Assembly: GCF_016405985.1 (NCBI RefSeq) | Contig: NZ_JAEFCF010000005.1 | Coordinates: forward strand, 62,001 to 126,000 | DNA length: 64,000 bases | Origin: Paracoccus sp. IB05 | Lineage (GTDB): Bacteria; Pseudomonadota; Alphaproteobacteria; Rhodobacterales; Rhodobacteraceae | Reading direction: 5' to 3' | In this document: positions 15,376 through 24,906 of the stretch, one piece after another | Numbering within the stretch: position 1 is the stretch's first letter | Layout: each line of letters starts with the position of its first letter | Notes under the pieces: generated by a model | Database searches by the model: none | What the model was told of the DNA's origin: nothing | The model's input: only the letters and a program-made list of their open reading frames with translations | Made by a program: the position numbers and the translations under genes

Positions 15376-17775
15376 ATGCCGGCCCATCACCGGGAAACCC
15401 TCGCGCAACTCGAGCGCAAAGTGCTGTGGCTTGCCACCTGGATGATACATAATGCCAATCATATCAGGCCCAATCCGGACGGGCTGAAGATCGGCGGGCA
15501 CCAGGCCTCCTCGGCCTCGCTTGCGACGGTGATGACCGCGCTTTACCTTGACGTGCTGCGCCCCGAGGACCGGGTGGCGGTGAAGCCCCATGCCAGCCCC
15601 GTCTTCCACGCGATCCAGTATCTTCTGGGCAATCAGAGTCTGGAAAAAATCAGAGATTTCCGCGCCTATAAGGGAGCGCAGAGCTATCCCTCGCGCACCA
15701 AGGACACCGATGACGTGGATTTCTCGACAGGCTCGGTCGGGCTCGGCGTCGCGCAGACGCTGTTCGCCTCGCTGGTGCAGGATTACCTGAAGGCCAGGGA
15801 CATGGCGAAGACCCTGCCCGAGGGCAGGATGGTCGCCCTGATCGGCGATGCCGAGATGGATGAGGGCAATATTTTTGAGGCGCTGCTGGAGGGCTGGAAG
15901 CACGGTCTCAGGAATTGCTGGTGGGTGGTCGATTACAACCGTCAGAGCCTTGACGCGGTGGTGCGTGAAGGTCTCTGGGAGCGGTTTGAAAGCATGTTCC
16001 GCAATTTCGGCTGGGATGTGGTCGTGCTGCGCCATGGCCGGTTGCAGGAGGCGGCTTTTGCGGAACCCGGCGGCAGGGCCTTGCGCGACTGGATCACCGC
16101 CTGCCCGAACCAGCTGTATTCAGCGCTGACCTTTCAGGGCGGCGCGGCCTGGCGCAAAAAGCTTCTCGACGATATCGGCGATCAGGGTGAGGTGACGGCG
16201 CTGATCGAGCGCCGCAGCGACGAGGATCTGGCCCGGCTGATGACCAATCTCGGCGGCCATGACATGGATCTGCTGCTTGAGGCTTTTGCGGATGCAAGAC
16301 GCCATGACCGGCCGGTCTGTTTCATCGCCTATACGATCAAGGGTTTTGGCCTGCCGCTGGCCGGGCATAAGGACAATCATGCCGGGCTGATGACGCCCGG
16401 ACAGGTTGAAAAGCTGCGCGAGGCGCATCAGGTCAGGGCGGGGCATGAATGGGACCCTTTCGAGGGGCTGTCCCTGCCCGAGGCCGCTTTGCGCGACTTT
16501 CTCGCCCAAGTTCCCTTCAATGCGAAAGGGCGGCGGCGCTATTCCTCGCCTGCGGTGCCGGTGCCTGCGGGCCTCGCGCTGGCCTGGCAGGAAGCCCAGT
16601 CGACCCAGGCCGGCTTTGGTCTTCTGATGCATGAGATCGCCAAAGGCGACAGCGATTTTGCCAGCCGCGTGGTGACGACCTCTCCGGATGTGACGGTCTC
16701 GACCAATCTCGGGGCATGGGTCAACCGGCGCAAGCTGTTTTCCCGCGCGGAAATGGTTGATCTTTTTCGCAAGGAGCGGATTCCGTCGACCTTCACCTGG
16801 GATTTCGCGCCTTCCGGTCAGCATATGGAACTGGGCATCGCCGAGATGAACCTTTTTATCATGCTTTCGGCGCTTGGCCTGTCGCATTCGGTCTTTGGCG
16901 AGCGGCTTTTGCCGGTCGGCACGCTTTATGATCCTTTCATCCAGCGCGGTCTCGATGCGCTGAACTATGCCTGCTACCAGGATGCGCGCTTTATGCTGGC
17001 GGCAACCCCTTCCGGGGTGACACTGGCGCCGGAGGGGGGCGCGCATCAGTCCATCGCCACGCCGCTGATTGGCATTGCCCAGGACGGGCTGGCGAGTTTC
17101 GAGCCAGCCTGGACCGATGAGCTGGCCGCGATCATGCGCTTTGGCTTTGAATATATGCAGCGCGATGGCGAGGCCGATCCCGATCCGGCGACCTGGCTGC
17201 GCGATGCCTCGGGAGGGTCGGTCTATATGCGGCTTTCCACCCGGGTGATCGAACAGCCGAAGCGCGAAATGACCCCGGAGCTGGAGGCCGGCATCGTCAA
17301 TGGCGGCTACTGGCTGCGCGAGCCGGGTCCGAATGCCGATCTGGTGATCGCCTTTACCGGCGCGCTTGCCCCTGAGGCGCTGGAGGCCGTCGCGCTCCTG
17401 TCCGAGGATCGTCGCGATATCGGCCTGCTGGCGGTGACTTCGGCGGATCGTCTGAACGCAGGCTGGACGGCGGCGCAGCGGGCGCGCGAACAGGGCAGGC
17501 GCGATGCGCGCGCCCATGTCGAGCGGCTCTTTGCCTCTGTCCCGCGTGAGGCCGCGCTGGTCACGCTGGTTGACGGGCATCCGTCAACGCTCGCCTGGCT
17601 TGGGGCGATTGCCGGGCACCGGACCCGCTCGCTCGGGGTCGAGCATTTCGGCCAGTCCGGCACGCTGACTGAAATCTACCGGCATTACGGGCTGGATGGC
17701 CAAAGCATCGCCCGCACAGCGGCAGCTTTCGTCCCGGGCAGGCCGGTCCGGCATCTGCGCGCGATCAGCAGCTGA
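15376..17775 (+). CDS. Homodimeric 2-oxoacid dehydrogenase E1-like protein (MdeB/AceE type)
   Basis: A 799-residue thiamine-diphosphate enzyme of the transketolase / AceE superfamily. The ThDP motif runs G-D-A-E-M-D-E-G-N to D-Y-N-R-Q-S near 157-193. Pyrimidine-binding and C-terminal transketolase domains follow. It is shorter than AceE of enterobacteria (about 887) and lacks adjacent E2/E3 genes. MdeB of P. putida, a partner of methionine gamma-lyase, is this type and is thought to decarboxylate 2-oxobutyrate. Here the Lrp gene is present but no lyase adjoins; a lyase-like gene lies at 50669. Ribosome site GGGAG seven bases upstream of ATG. Confidence 0.8.
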   Translation: MPAHHRETLAQLERKVLWLATWMIHNANHIRPNPDGLKIGGHQASSASLATVMTALYLDVLRPEDRVAVKPHASPVFHAIQYLLGNQSLEKIRDFRAYKGAQSYPSRTKDTDDVDFSTGSVGLGVAQTLFASLVQDYLKARDMAKTLPEGRMVALIGDAEMDEGNIFEALLEGWKHGLRNCWWVVDYNRQSLDAVVREGLWERFESMFRNFGWDVVVLRHGRLQEAAFAEPGGRALRDWITACPNQLYSALTFQGGAAWRKKLLDDIGDQGEVTALIERRSDEDLARLMTNLGGHDMDLLLEAFADARRHDRPVCFIAYTIKGFGLPLAGHKDNHAGLMTPGQVEKLREAHQVRAGHEWDPFEGLSLPEAALRDFLAQVPFNAKGRRRYSSPAVPVPAGLALAWQEAQSTQAGFGLLMHEIAKGDSDFASRVVTTSPDVTVSTNLGAWVNRRKLFSRAEMVDLFRKERIPSTFTWDFAPSGQHMELGIAEMNLFIMLSALGLSHSVFGERLLPVGTLYDPFIQRGLDALNYACYQDARFMLAATPSGVTLAPEGGAHQSIATPLIGIAQDGLASFEPAWTDELAAIMRFGFEYMQRDGEADPDPATWLRDASGGSVYMRLSTRVIEQPKREMTPELEAGIVNGGYWLREPGPNADLVIAFTGALAPEALEAVALLSEDRRDIGLLAVTSADRLNAGWTAAQRAREQGRRDARAHVERLFASVPREAALVTLVDGHPSTLAWLGAIAGHRTRSLGVEHFGQSGTLTEIYRHYGLDGQSIARTAAAFVPGRPVRHLRAISS

Positions 17776-17792
17776 TCAGGCAGGCACAGGAG

Positions 17793-17825
17793 GGGCCGGT
17801 CGGGGCACAGTCACCGCTCCGGCCC
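17793..17825. terminator. Possible hairpin terminator between converging genes
   Basis: GGGCCGG (17793-17799) pairs with CCGGCCC (17819-17825) around a 19-base loop, between the converging E1-like gene and the metallo-hydrolase. No clear T-tract follows, so this is a weak call. Confidence 0.3.
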
Positions 17826-17886
17826 TGGGCCCGCCCGCTCCCAATTCCTCACTGGCCTGCCTGGACGGGGGCCGGGCCAGCATAGT

Positions 17887-18759
17887 TCACCACGGCGCTT
17901 TCAGCAGGTCGAGCGGGATCTTCAGATAGCGTCTGCCATCCGATTCCGGTGCGGGCAGGCGCCCGGCATTGATATTCACCTGCAGCGCATGCAGGATCAG
18001 CTTCGGCATCGGCAATGTCGCATCGCGGGCCTCGCGGGCTGCGACATAGGCGGCTTCTGTCAGGTATTTCGACATATGGCTGTTGGTGCCGCGTTGCGCG
18101 GCCACGGTTGATTCCCAGGCAGCCGCCCGTCCGCCCTGACAATAGTCATGACCGGTAAAGACCCGTGTCGCATCGGGCAGCGCGAGGATCGCCTGGATCG
18201 ACGCCCAGAGCGAAGGGGCCGAGCCGCCGGGGAAATCTGCCCGCGCCGTGCCGCTGTCGGGCATGAACAGCGTATCATGCACAAAAGCCGCATCGCCGAT
18301 CACATAAGTGATCGAGGCCAGGGTATGGCCGGGCGAAAACATCACCCGGGCCGCAATCTCTCCGACAAAGAACGTATCGCCATCTTCGTAAAGCCGGTCC
18401 CATTGCGACCCGTCCGCCGGAAAGTCTGCAAGGTTGTAAAAGCCCTTCCACAGCTTTTGTACCTCGATCACTTTCGCCCCGATTGCTGTCGGCGCACCGG
18501 TTTTGCGCTTCAGGTAATCGGCGGCCGAGAAATGGTCTGCATGGGGGTGGGTGTCGAGGATCTGCGTCAGCCGGTAGCCCTCGGTGGCGATGAAGGCGAG
18601 AATGCGGTCCGCCTCAATCGTCGCGGTGGCGCCGGATTTCTCGTCATAATCCAGCACCGGGTCGATGATGACGCAATCCTTCGTCACCGGATCGGCGACC
18701 ACATATTGGACAGATCCGGTGCGGCTTTCGTAGAAAGCGGTAACGGTCGGGAGGCTCAT
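17887..18759 (-). CDS. MBL-fold metallo-hydrolase, persulfide-dioxygenase/Blh-like
   Basis: A 290-residue metallo-beta-lactamase-fold protein with T-H-P-H-A-D-H-F-S-A-A-D-Y-L, S-P-G-H-T-L, D-T-L-F-M-P-D-S-G-T-A-R and T-G-H-D-Y. This pattern is typical of the ETHE1/Blh branch, whose known members are iron persulfide dioxygenases or act in sulfide detoxification with rhodaneses. The ATG at 18759 matches the family N terminus; an upstream in-frame ATG at 18813 adds 18 unlike residues. It is the last gene of the long leftward operon that also contains a rhodanese-type sulfurtransferase, which supports a sulfur role. Confidence 0.8.
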   Translation of the reverse strand: MSLPTVTAFYESRTGSVQYVVADPVTKDCVIIDPVLDYDEKSGATATIEADRILAFIATEGYRLTQILDTHPHADHFSAADYLKRKTGAPTAIGAKVIEVQKLWKGFYNLADFPADGSQWDRLYEDGDTFFVGEIAARVMFSPGHTLASITYVIGDAAFVHDTLFMPDSGTARADFPGGSAPSLWASIQAILALPDATRVFTGHDYCQGGRAAAWESTVAAQRGTNSHMSKYLTEAAYVAAREARDATLPMPKLILHALQVNINAGRLPAPESDGRRYLKIPLDLLKAPW

Positions 18760-18877
18760 CGGGCAGACTTTCGCAGGATCACATGCCGGGGTTCGGCAGC
18801 TGTCGTCAAACAAGAGAAGTCACGGATGTCATGCCCCGGATGCAGATTGCTCAGCGCATCCGGGGCTGAGGCCGCGC

Positions 18878-19327
18878 TCAGGCGAGGTGCTTTTTCTCGA
18901 TCAGCTCGATGATCAGCCCCTCTTCCGGGGTCCGGAAATAGACGATGCGCGAGCCGGTATTCGGGCCCTGGTCGATGACGATGATCTCGCCGACCTGATC
19001 CATCGGCCAGGCGCGAACCTTTGCCAGCATCTCATCCATATCGCTGACATTCATCGCCATATGCAAAGAGCCGAGATCGACCGGACGCATCCGGTAATCC
19101 TTCCGGTCATCAGGTTTGGAATAGCACAGCAATTCGATATTGGTTGCCCCGTTCCTCATATAGACGATCTCGACCTCGGTACCCGGCACGCCGAGCACGG
19201 CCGAGATGACCGCCGGATCGCGCGGCGCGCGTGAAAAGGTCTCGAAGCCGAACAGATCGCGGAACATCGCCTCGGCGCGGTCCAGGTCCTTAACGGTGAT
19301 GCCGGTATGGTTGACGGTGATGGGCAT
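18878..19327 (-). CDS. VOC/glyoxalase-family protein
   Basis: A 149-residue single-module vicinal-oxygen-chelate protein. Metal-ligand positions look intact: His7 in N-H-T-G-I, Glu near 65 in T-N-I-E-L-L, His near 89 in S-L-H-M-A-M and Glu near 142 in L-I-I-E-L-I. Two such modules would form an active dimer. Family members are epimerases, isomerases, lyases and dioxygenases, so the reaction is open; epimerising or isomerising a sugar-acid intermediate would fit the operon. GAGGAGG precedes the ATG by six bases, and the gene follows the SDR by 18 bases. Confidence 0.8.
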   Translation of the reverse strand: MPITVNHTGITVKDLDRAEAMFRDLFGFETFSRAPRDPAVISAVLGVPGTEVEIVYMRNGATNIELLCYSKPDDRKDYRMRPVDLGSLHMAMNVSDMDEMLAKVRAWPMDQVGEIIVIDQGPNTGSRIVYFRTPEEGLIIELIEKKHLA

Positions 19328-19345
19328 GGTATCCTCCTCGGGAAT

Positions 19346-20092
19346 TCAGCGACCGCCGCTGACGGCGACGGATGTTCCTGTGACATAGCTTGCGGCATCC
19401 GACAGCAGCCAGGCGATGACCGAGGCGGTCTCTTCGGCCGATCCGACCCGGCCAAGGGGCACATTGGATTTGAGCCGCTCGGCCCGGCTGGCATCGCCGC
19501 AGCTTTCGTGGATGTCGGTGGCAATCAATCCGGGGCGCACCGCATTGACGCGGATCTGATCGGGCCCAAGCTCTTTCGACAGGCCGATGGTCAGCGTCTC
19601 GACCGCGCCTTTCGAGGCGCCATAGTCCAGAAACTCGCCCGCGCCGCCCAAAGTCGCCGCCATTGACGAGACATTGACGATCGAGCCCCCGGCCCCGCCA
19701 TGGCGGGGGGCCATCAGCCGCACCGCTTCACGGCAGCACAGGAAGGCACCGGTCGTATTGATGGCCAAAGTCTCCTGCCAGCGGGCAAGCGAGATCTCTT
19801 CGAACCGGCCGATCCGGGGCAGGATGCCCGCATTATTCACCAGCCCTTCAAGGCTGCCGTGACGGTCCCGGATGCCGGCAAAGATCGCCAGCACATCCTC
19901 TTCGCGGGAGATGTCACCGGCGATGGCCCAGGCCTCACCGCCCGCTTCGCGGATGGCGCTGACAACGGCGTCAGCGCCGGCTTTGGCCGAGCGGTAATTC
20001 ACCACCACCTGCCAGCCATCGCGGGCGGCGGCGAGGGCGGTGGCGGCACCGATGCCGCGCGAGCCGCCGGTGATCAGAACGGTTTTCACCAT
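19346..20092 (-). CDS. SDR-family NAD(P)-dependent oxidoreductase
   Basis: A 248-residue classical short-chain dehydrogenase. Cofactor motif G-G-S-R-G-I-G at the N terminus, N-N-A-G in the middle, active-site S-S-M and Y-G-A-S-K, and C-terminal S-G-G-R. GAGGAG precedes the ATG. It directly follows the IlvD-type dehydratase and shares the leftward operon with a 4-hydroxy-2-oxoacid aldolase. Likely roles are oxidation of the sugar to its lactone or of a hydroxy-intermediate; sequence alone does not decide. Confidence 0.85.
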   Translation of the reverse strand: MVKTVLITGGSRGIGAATALAAARDGWQVVVNYRSAKAGADAVVSAIREAGGEAWAIAGDISREEDVLAIFAGIRDRHGSLEGLVNNAGILPRIGRFEEISLARWQETLAINTTGAFLCCREAVRLMAPRHGGAGGSIVNVSSMAATLGGAGEFLDYGASKGAVETLTIGLSKELGPDQIRVNAVRPGLIATDIHESCGDASRAERLKSNVPLGRVGSAEETASVIAWLLSDAASYVTGTSVAVSGGR

Positions 20093-20102
20093 GGCGGTCT
20101 CC

Positions 20103-21830
20103 TCAATGGCTTATGCGTTGCACGCTCAGCTCGCGCGACTCGCTGGCGAAATCGAAATCACAGCCCAGATCAGCCTGTTCGACATGATCCCGGTACAGCC
20201 GCTGATAGCCGCTGTTCACCGGCGGCAACACCGGGGTGAAACCCTCGGCGCGGCGCGCAAGTTCTTCGTCCGACACGTCAAGATGCAGGCGGCGGGCCTC
20301 GATATCGACCTCGATCCAGTCTCCGTCCCGCACAAAGGCCAGGGGGCCGCCATCAGCCGCCTCGGGGGCGACATGGAGGATGACAGTGCCATAGGCGGTG
20401 CCGGACATGCGCGCATCCGAGATGCGGATCATGTCGCGTATCCCTTTGTCGAGCACCTTCTTCGGCAGGCCCATATTGCCGACCTCGGCCATGCCCGGAT
20501 AGCCCTTGGGGCCGCAGTTCTGCAGCACCAGAATCGAGTTTTCATCGACCTCAAGATCCGGATCATTGATGCGCTTGTAGTAGTTCTCGATTGACGAGAA
20601 GACCACGGCGCGGCCCCGGTGACGGAACAGTTCCGGCGAAGCTGCCGAGGGTTTCAGCACCGCGCCACGCGGCGCCAGATTGCCACGCAGAACGGCGATG
20701 CCGCCCTCGTCGCGCAGCGGTTTGTCCCAGTCCCGGATGACTTCCGCATCATAGACCTCGGCCTCGCGCACCTGTTCCCAGACCGGGATACCGGCGACGG
20801 TCAGCGCCTCCTTATGCAGGAGCTCATGCTCGCCAAGCGCGCGCATCACCGCAGGAAGCCCGCCCGCGTAATAGAAATCCTCCATCAGGAAGCGCCCCGA
20901 CGGCATCAGATCGACAATGGTCGGCACGCCGCGCCCCAGCCGGTCCCAGTCATCAAGGCCCAGATCGACCCCGACACGCCGCGCAATCGCGATGAGGTGA
21001 AGGACCGCATTGGTCGATCCGCCAATCGCCGCATTGACGCGGATCGCGTTTTCAAACGCCTCGCGGGTCAGGATCTTCGAGATCGTGATATCCTGTTTGA
21101 CAAGATTAACGATCTGCCGCCCTGCCAGTTGCGACAGCACCCGACGCCTGGAATCCACCGCCGGAATGGCGGCGTTCTGGAACAGGCCGAGACCAAGCGC
21201 CTCGACCATCGACGCCATGGTCGAGGCCGTGCCCATCGTCATGCAAGACCCCGCCGAGCGCGAATGCCCGGCCTCGGCGGCAAGGAAATCTGCCTCGGTC
21301 ATCTTGCCGGCCTTGAGCTCTTCGACCCAGCGGAAGACGGCCGTGCCGGACCCGACCCGTTCGCCCTTGACGACGCCGTTCAGCATCGGCCCGCCCGAGA
21401 CCACGACGGCCGGAATATCGCAGCTCGCAGCCCCCATCACGAGAGAAGGGGTGGTTTTGTCGCAGCCCGCCATCAGGACGACACCATCGACCGGATAGGC
21501 GCGGATACATTCCTCGACATCCATCGCCGCAAGGTTGCGATGCAGCATCGCGGTCGGGCGGGTCTGGCTTTCCGAGGCGGAAAGCACCGGGAATTCCACC
21601 GGGAAGCCGCCTGCCTCATAGACGCCGAACTTCACCTTTTCGGCAAGGTCGCGCAGATGGGCATTGCAGGGCGTCATCTCGGACCAGGTGTTGCAGATGC
21701 CGATCACCGGGCGGCCGTCGAATTCATCCTCGGGCATGCCCTGGTTCTTCATCCAGGACCGGTGCATGAAGGCGCTTTTGGAGTTGCCGCCATACCATTG
21801 CCGGGACCGGAGCTCTTTTTTGTCGCTCAT
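20103..21830 (-). CDS. IlvD/EDD-family sugar-acid dehydratase (L-arabinonate dehydratase type)
   Basis: A 575-residue dehydratase that would remove water across C2-C3 of an aldonic acid, giving a 2-keto-3-deoxy acid. Probable [2Fe-2S] ligands are Cys55, Cys123 and Cys196, with Lys125 in the G-C-D-K-T-T-P motif. These have the same spacing as C59/C127/C200 of the characterised Rhizobium L-arabinonate dehydratase. The start overlaps the aldolase stop by four bases, so dehydratase and aldolase are translationally coupled. The coupling argues that the dehydration product is the aldolase substrate. Confidence 0.88.
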   Translation of the reverse strand: MSDKKELRSRQWYGGNSKSAFMHRSWMKNQGMPEDEFDGRPVIGICNTWSEMTPCNAHLRDLAEKVKFGVYEAGGFPVEFPVLSASESQTRPTAMLHRNLAAMDVEECIRAYPVDGVVLMAGCDKTTPSLVMGAASCDIPAVVVSGGPMLNGVVKGERVGSGTAVFRWVEELKAGKMTEADFLAAEAGHSRSAGSCMTMGTASTMASMVEALGLGLFQNAAIPAVDSRRRVLSQLAGRQIVNLVKQDITISKILTREAFENAIRVNAAIGGSTNAVLHLIAIARRVGVDLGLDDWDRLGRGVPTIVDLMPSGRFLMEDFYYAGGLPAVMRALGEHELLHKEALTVAGIPVWEQVREAEVYDAEVIRDWDKPLRDEGGIAVLRGNLAPRGAVLKPSAASPELFRHRGRAVVFSSIENYYKRINDPDLEVDENSILVLQNCGPKGYPGMAEVGNMGLPKKVLDKGIRDMIRISDARMSGTAYGTVILHVAPEAADGGPLAFVRDGDWIEVDIEARRLHLDVSDEELARRAEGFTPVLPPVNSGYQRLYRDHVEQADLGCDFDFASESRELSVQRISH

Positions 21831-22837
21831 TTTTCGCCCCCCGCCATATCCAGCGCCACATCGACGATCATATCTTCCTGACCACCAACCATCTCGCGCC
21901 GGCCAAGCTCGACCAGCAGCGCCCTTGTATCGACGCCATATTGCGCCGCGGCGCGTTCGGCATGCCGCAGGAAGCTGGAATAGACCCCGGAATAGCCGAT
22001 CGAGAGCGTCTCGCGGTCGACCTGGACGGGGCGGTCCATCAGCGGGCGCACCAGATCATCGGCGGCGTCCTGGATGCGGAACAGATCAGCCCCATGGCTG
22101 AAGCCCTCACGTTTCAGGACCGCGACCAGCGGCTCCAGCGGCGTATTCCCCGCACCTGCCCCCATACCGGCCAGCGAGGCGTCAACGCGGGTGGCACCTT
22201 CATGCAGGGCGACGATGCTGTTGGCGACCGCCACCGACAGGTTCTGATGCGCATGAATGCCGATCTCGGTTTCCGGGCGCAGCGCATCGCGGTAAGCGCG
22301 GATGCGTTCGCTCACCCCCGCCATGGTCAGCGCACCGGCGGAATCGGTGACATAGACGCAATGGGCGCCATAGCTTTCCATCAGCTTCGCCTGTTCCGCC
22401 AGCAGCGCGGCCGGCGCGCGATGCGCCATCATCAGAAAGCCCGAGACATCCATGCCAAGCCCGCGCGCCGCCTCGATATGCTGGCGCGAGACATCGGCTT
22501 CGGTGCAATGGGTGGCGACGCGAACCGAGCGCACGCCAAGCGCATAGGCCTCGCGCAGATGTTCGATCGTGCCGATGCCCGGAAGCAGCAAAGTGGTCAG
22601 CCGCGCCGATTTGCAGGCCTCCGCTGCCGCGGCGATCCAGTCATGATCCTTATGCGAGCCGAAACCGTAATTCAGCGAAGATCCGGCCAGCCCATCGCCA
22701 TGCGCGACCTCGATGGCGTCAATCCCGGCCGCATCCAGCGCTGCCACAATCGCTGCGACCCGGTCAGGCGTCAGCTGATGGCGGACCGCATGCATCCCGT
22801 CACGCAGGGTGACGTCCTGGAGGTAAACTTTCTTCAT
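21827..22837 (-). CDS. mhpE: 4-hydroxy-2-oxovalerate aldolase
   Basis: A 336-residue aldolase of the MhpE/BphI/DmpG family, which splits 4-hydroxy-2-oxopentanoate into pyruvate and acetaldehyde. Catalytic and metal residues are visible: [11 protein letters not shown] at 12-22 and the metal-binding I-H-A-H-Q-N near 200. The C-terminal DmpG communication domain that docks the dehydrogenase is present. Both gene ends overlap their neighbours by four bases: the acylating dehydrogenase before it and the dehydratase after it. In aromatic meta-cleavage operons a hydratase supplies this substrate; here no such gene exists and a sugar-acid dehydratase takes its place. Confidence 0.92.
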   Translation of the reverse strand: MKKVYLQDVTLRDGMHAVRHQLTPDRVAAIVAALDAAGIDAIEVAHGDGLAGSSLNYGFGSHKDHDWIAAAAEACKSARLTTLLLPGIGTIEHLREAYALGVRSVRVATHCTEADVSRQHIEAARGLGMDVSGFLMMAHRAPAALLAEQAKLMESYGAHCVYVTDSAGALTMAGVSERIRAYRDALRPETEIGIHAHQNLSVAVANSIVALHEGATRVDASLAGMGAGAGNTPLEPLVAVLKREGFSHGADLFRIQDAADDLVRPLMDRPVQVDRETLSIGYSGVYSSFLRHAERAAAQYGVDTRALLVELGRREMVGGQEDMIVDVALDMAGGEK

Positions 22838-23769
22838 GCCTTTTTCTCCGCAGCCAGAACCAGGCGTTCGGCGGTGCGCAGCGCTGCCGAAGTCATGATG
22901 TCGAGATTGCCCGCGTAAGACGGAAGGTAATGCGCGGCGCCCTCGACTTCGAGGAAGACGGTGACCTTCATCCCCGTGAAACGGATATCGTGATCTGCGA
23001 GGATAAGCGGCGCATTGGCCGGGATCTTCTCGACCTGGACCTCATGCTTGAGCCGGTAGCCCGGGACATAGCGGCGCACCTCTTCGACCATTTCGCGCAC
23101 CGAAGCGCGGATCGCCTCCGGATCGGCCTCGTCACACAGGCACAGAACCGTATCGCGCATCGTCAGCGGCGGCTCTGCCGGGTTCAGAATGATGATCGCC
23201 TTGCCGTGTTTCGCGCCGCCGATCTTCTCAATCGCGCGCGAGGTGGTCTCGGTGAATTCGTCGATATTGGCCCGGGTGCCGGGGCCTGCGGATTTCGAAG
23301 CGATGGCGGCAACAATCTCGGCATAGGCCACGGGCGCGATGCGGGAAATTGCGGCCACAACCGGAATCGTCGCCTGGCCGCCGCAGGTGACCATATTCAC
23401 ATTCGGCGCGTCCAGATTGGCCTCGAGATTGACCACAGGGACCACGAAGGGGCCGATGGCCGCAGGGGTCAGATCGACCATGCGGATGCCGCGTGCGGCC
23501 AGCATTTCGGAATGTTTCGCATGGGCACCGGCACTGGTCGCATCAAAGGCGATGACGACCTCATCCGCCTCGGGCATCGCAAGGAAGCCTTCGACGCCTG
23601 TGGCACTGACCGGCACGCCAAGGCGCTTTGCCCGCGCGAGCCCATCGGAGTCAGGATCAATGCCGATCATTGCGCCCATTTCCAGTACTTTGGAAAGGCG
23701 CATTACCTTGATCATCAGATCGGTGCCGATATTGCCGGAGCCGATGATCGCAACCTTGCGGCGGGTCAT
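22834..23769 (-). CDS. mhpF: Acetaldehyde dehydrogenase (acylating)
   Basis: A 311-residue NAD- and CoA-dependent dehydrogenase of the MhpF/BphJ/DmpF family. Residues 6-14 (A-I-I-G-S-G-N-I-G) bind NAD, and the nucleophile is the Cys in N-M-V-T-C-G-G-Q-A. It accepts acetaldehyde channelled from the aldolase and yields acetyl-CoA. AAGGA lies seven bases before the ATG, and the stop overlaps the aldolase start as ATGA, as in known channelling pairs. Its presence is strong evidence that the aldolase releases acetaldehyde or a close homologue rather than glycolaldehyde or lactaldehyde. Confidence 0.92.
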   Translation of the reverse strand: MTRRKVAIIGSGNIGTDLMIKVMRLSKVLEMGAMIGIDPDSDGLARAKRLGVPVSATGVEGFLAMPEADEVVIAFDATSAGAHAKHSEMLAARGIRMVDLTPAAIGPFVVPVVNLEANLDAPNVNMVTCGGQATIPVVAAISRIAPVAYAEIVAAIASKSAGPGTRANIDEFTETTSRAIEKIGGAKHGKAIIILNPAEPPLTMRDTVLCLCDEADPEAIRASVREMVEEVRRYVPGYRLKHEVQVEKIPANAPLILADHDIRFTGMKVTVFLEVEGAAHYLPSYAGNLDIMTSAALRTAERLVLAAEKKA

Positions 23770-23821
23770 TCTTCAGTCCTTCGGAAGAGGCGCCCTGCCG
23801 CATCGCGGAGGGCGGAGATAA

Positions 23822-24625
23822 TCACAGGGGAAGGGATTTGCCGGCCAGACGGCGCTCGGAGGCCAGCTTGCGCTCCTGGCCGTCGCGACCCTGGCGGGCA
23901 ACCCGCACTGCCGAACGCAGCTGGCGCGGCTCGAATGCGGGATCGATCTGGGCGATGATGGTCAGTGCGATGCGGGCATAATGCTCGGCCAGCAGGGTGG
24001 CGACCTCTTCGCCGTCGCGCGCGGCGCAGGCATCCATGATCGCACGGTGTTCGTCACGCGACTGTTGATACGAGCTGGGCTGCGTCATGTAGATGCGGCG
24101 GTAACGCTCGGCATGTTCGTTCAGCTGGGTCGAATAATCGGCATGGCGCGACCCCGCCAGACGGATCGGAATCATATGGAATTCGCGGTGCGCGGCGTCG
24201 AATTCGGCGAAAAGCCCGGGGGCGCTGTTCTTATCCATGGCGGCAAGACAATCCGACATCGCGGCAATGTCGGGATCGGTCAGTTCCGGCACGGTGGCGC
24301 GCACCGTGGTGGTGTCGAGCTTGATCCTGAGCGCGTAAAGCTCGTCAAGATCCGCCATCGAGGTCTGCGAGATCACCACCTGGCGACCGCGTTCCGAGGT
24401 GATAAGCCCTTCTTTCTCGATCAGCCGCAGCGCCTCGCGCACCGGGGTGCGGCTCAGGCCCAGCTGGTCGGCGATCCTGACCTGCGACAGCCGCCCGCCC
24501 GGCGGCAGCACGCCGTCAAGAATGGCCGAGCGAATGCGTTCATAGGCATCGGCCATGCGGATGCCCGGCGCGGATTCCGGCTGACCCGGGGTCGGGTCGC
24601 TGGCGGGAGAGAGCAGGTCCGGCAT
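23822..24625 (-). CDS. GntR-family (FCD) transcriptional regulator
   Basis: A 267-residue regulator. The winged helix (about 25-90) has the typical recognition stretch G-L-S-R-T-P-V-R-E-A-L-R. The C-terminal FCD effector domain has histidines placed for metal and ligand binding (A-A-H-R-E-F-H and later D-E-H-R). The ATG at 24625 has GGAAGG seven bases upstream. An operator-like palindrome lies 62 bases upstream of this start and recurs before the sugar importer at 26892, so it likely represses itself and the divergon. A paralogue with the same layout lies at 34612-35382. Confidence 0.9.
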   Translation of the reverse strand: MPDLLSPASDPTPGQPESAPGIRMADAYERIRSAILDGVLPPGGRLSQVRIADQLGLSRTPVREALRLIEKEGLITSERGRQVVISQTSMADLDELYALRIKLDTTTVRATVPELTDPDIAAMSDCLAAMDKNSAPGLFAEFDAAHREFHMIPIRLAGSRHADYSTQLNEHAERYRRIYMTQPSSYQQSRDEHRAIMDACAARDGEEVATLLAEHYARIALTIIAQIDPAFEPRQLRSAVRVARQGRDGQERKLASERRLAGKSLPL

Positions 24626-24687
24626 CGCATGGCCTTCCGTCGGTAAGCGTGTAGGGAGTTTATCGGCCCTGGTCTGGCCCGTCAATA

Positions 24688-24703
24688 AAACTGTATGCAG
24701 ATT
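24688..24703. promoter_or_regulatory. Putative GntR operator (upstream of gntR gene)
   Basis: AAACTGTATGCAGATT. Its reverse complement, AATCTGCATACAGTTT, matches the site at 26892-26907 in 15 of 16 positions. The shape is an inverted repeat AAnCTG-N4-CAGttt, the size and symmetry expected for FCD-type GntR proteins. Confidence 0.65.
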
Positions 24704-24906
24704 TTTCGAATCTGAGCGGCGGAACCTTTCTGTGGCAGGATTGGGAGCTGCAGGTTTGCGTCGTATATCCTGATTAATATACTGATAATACTGTGTAAAT
24801 CATGATCATTAGGCCTGTAGGGCCATTTTCCGGCAGTAAGGATCTCTTTTTGCTGCCGAAAAACTGTATTACAAAAATGGTCACGTCCTCTTTGGGCGAC
24901 GCGCCC

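Noticed and set aside
18878-23769. Aromatic meta-cleavage lower pathway
   Set aside because: Aldolase and acylating dehydrogenase are shared with such pathways, but no 2-hydroxypentadienoate hydratase, extradiol dioxygenase or semialdehyde hydrolase is present; the small VOC protein is too short for a typical extradiol enzyme and an IlvD dehydratase is coupled instead.
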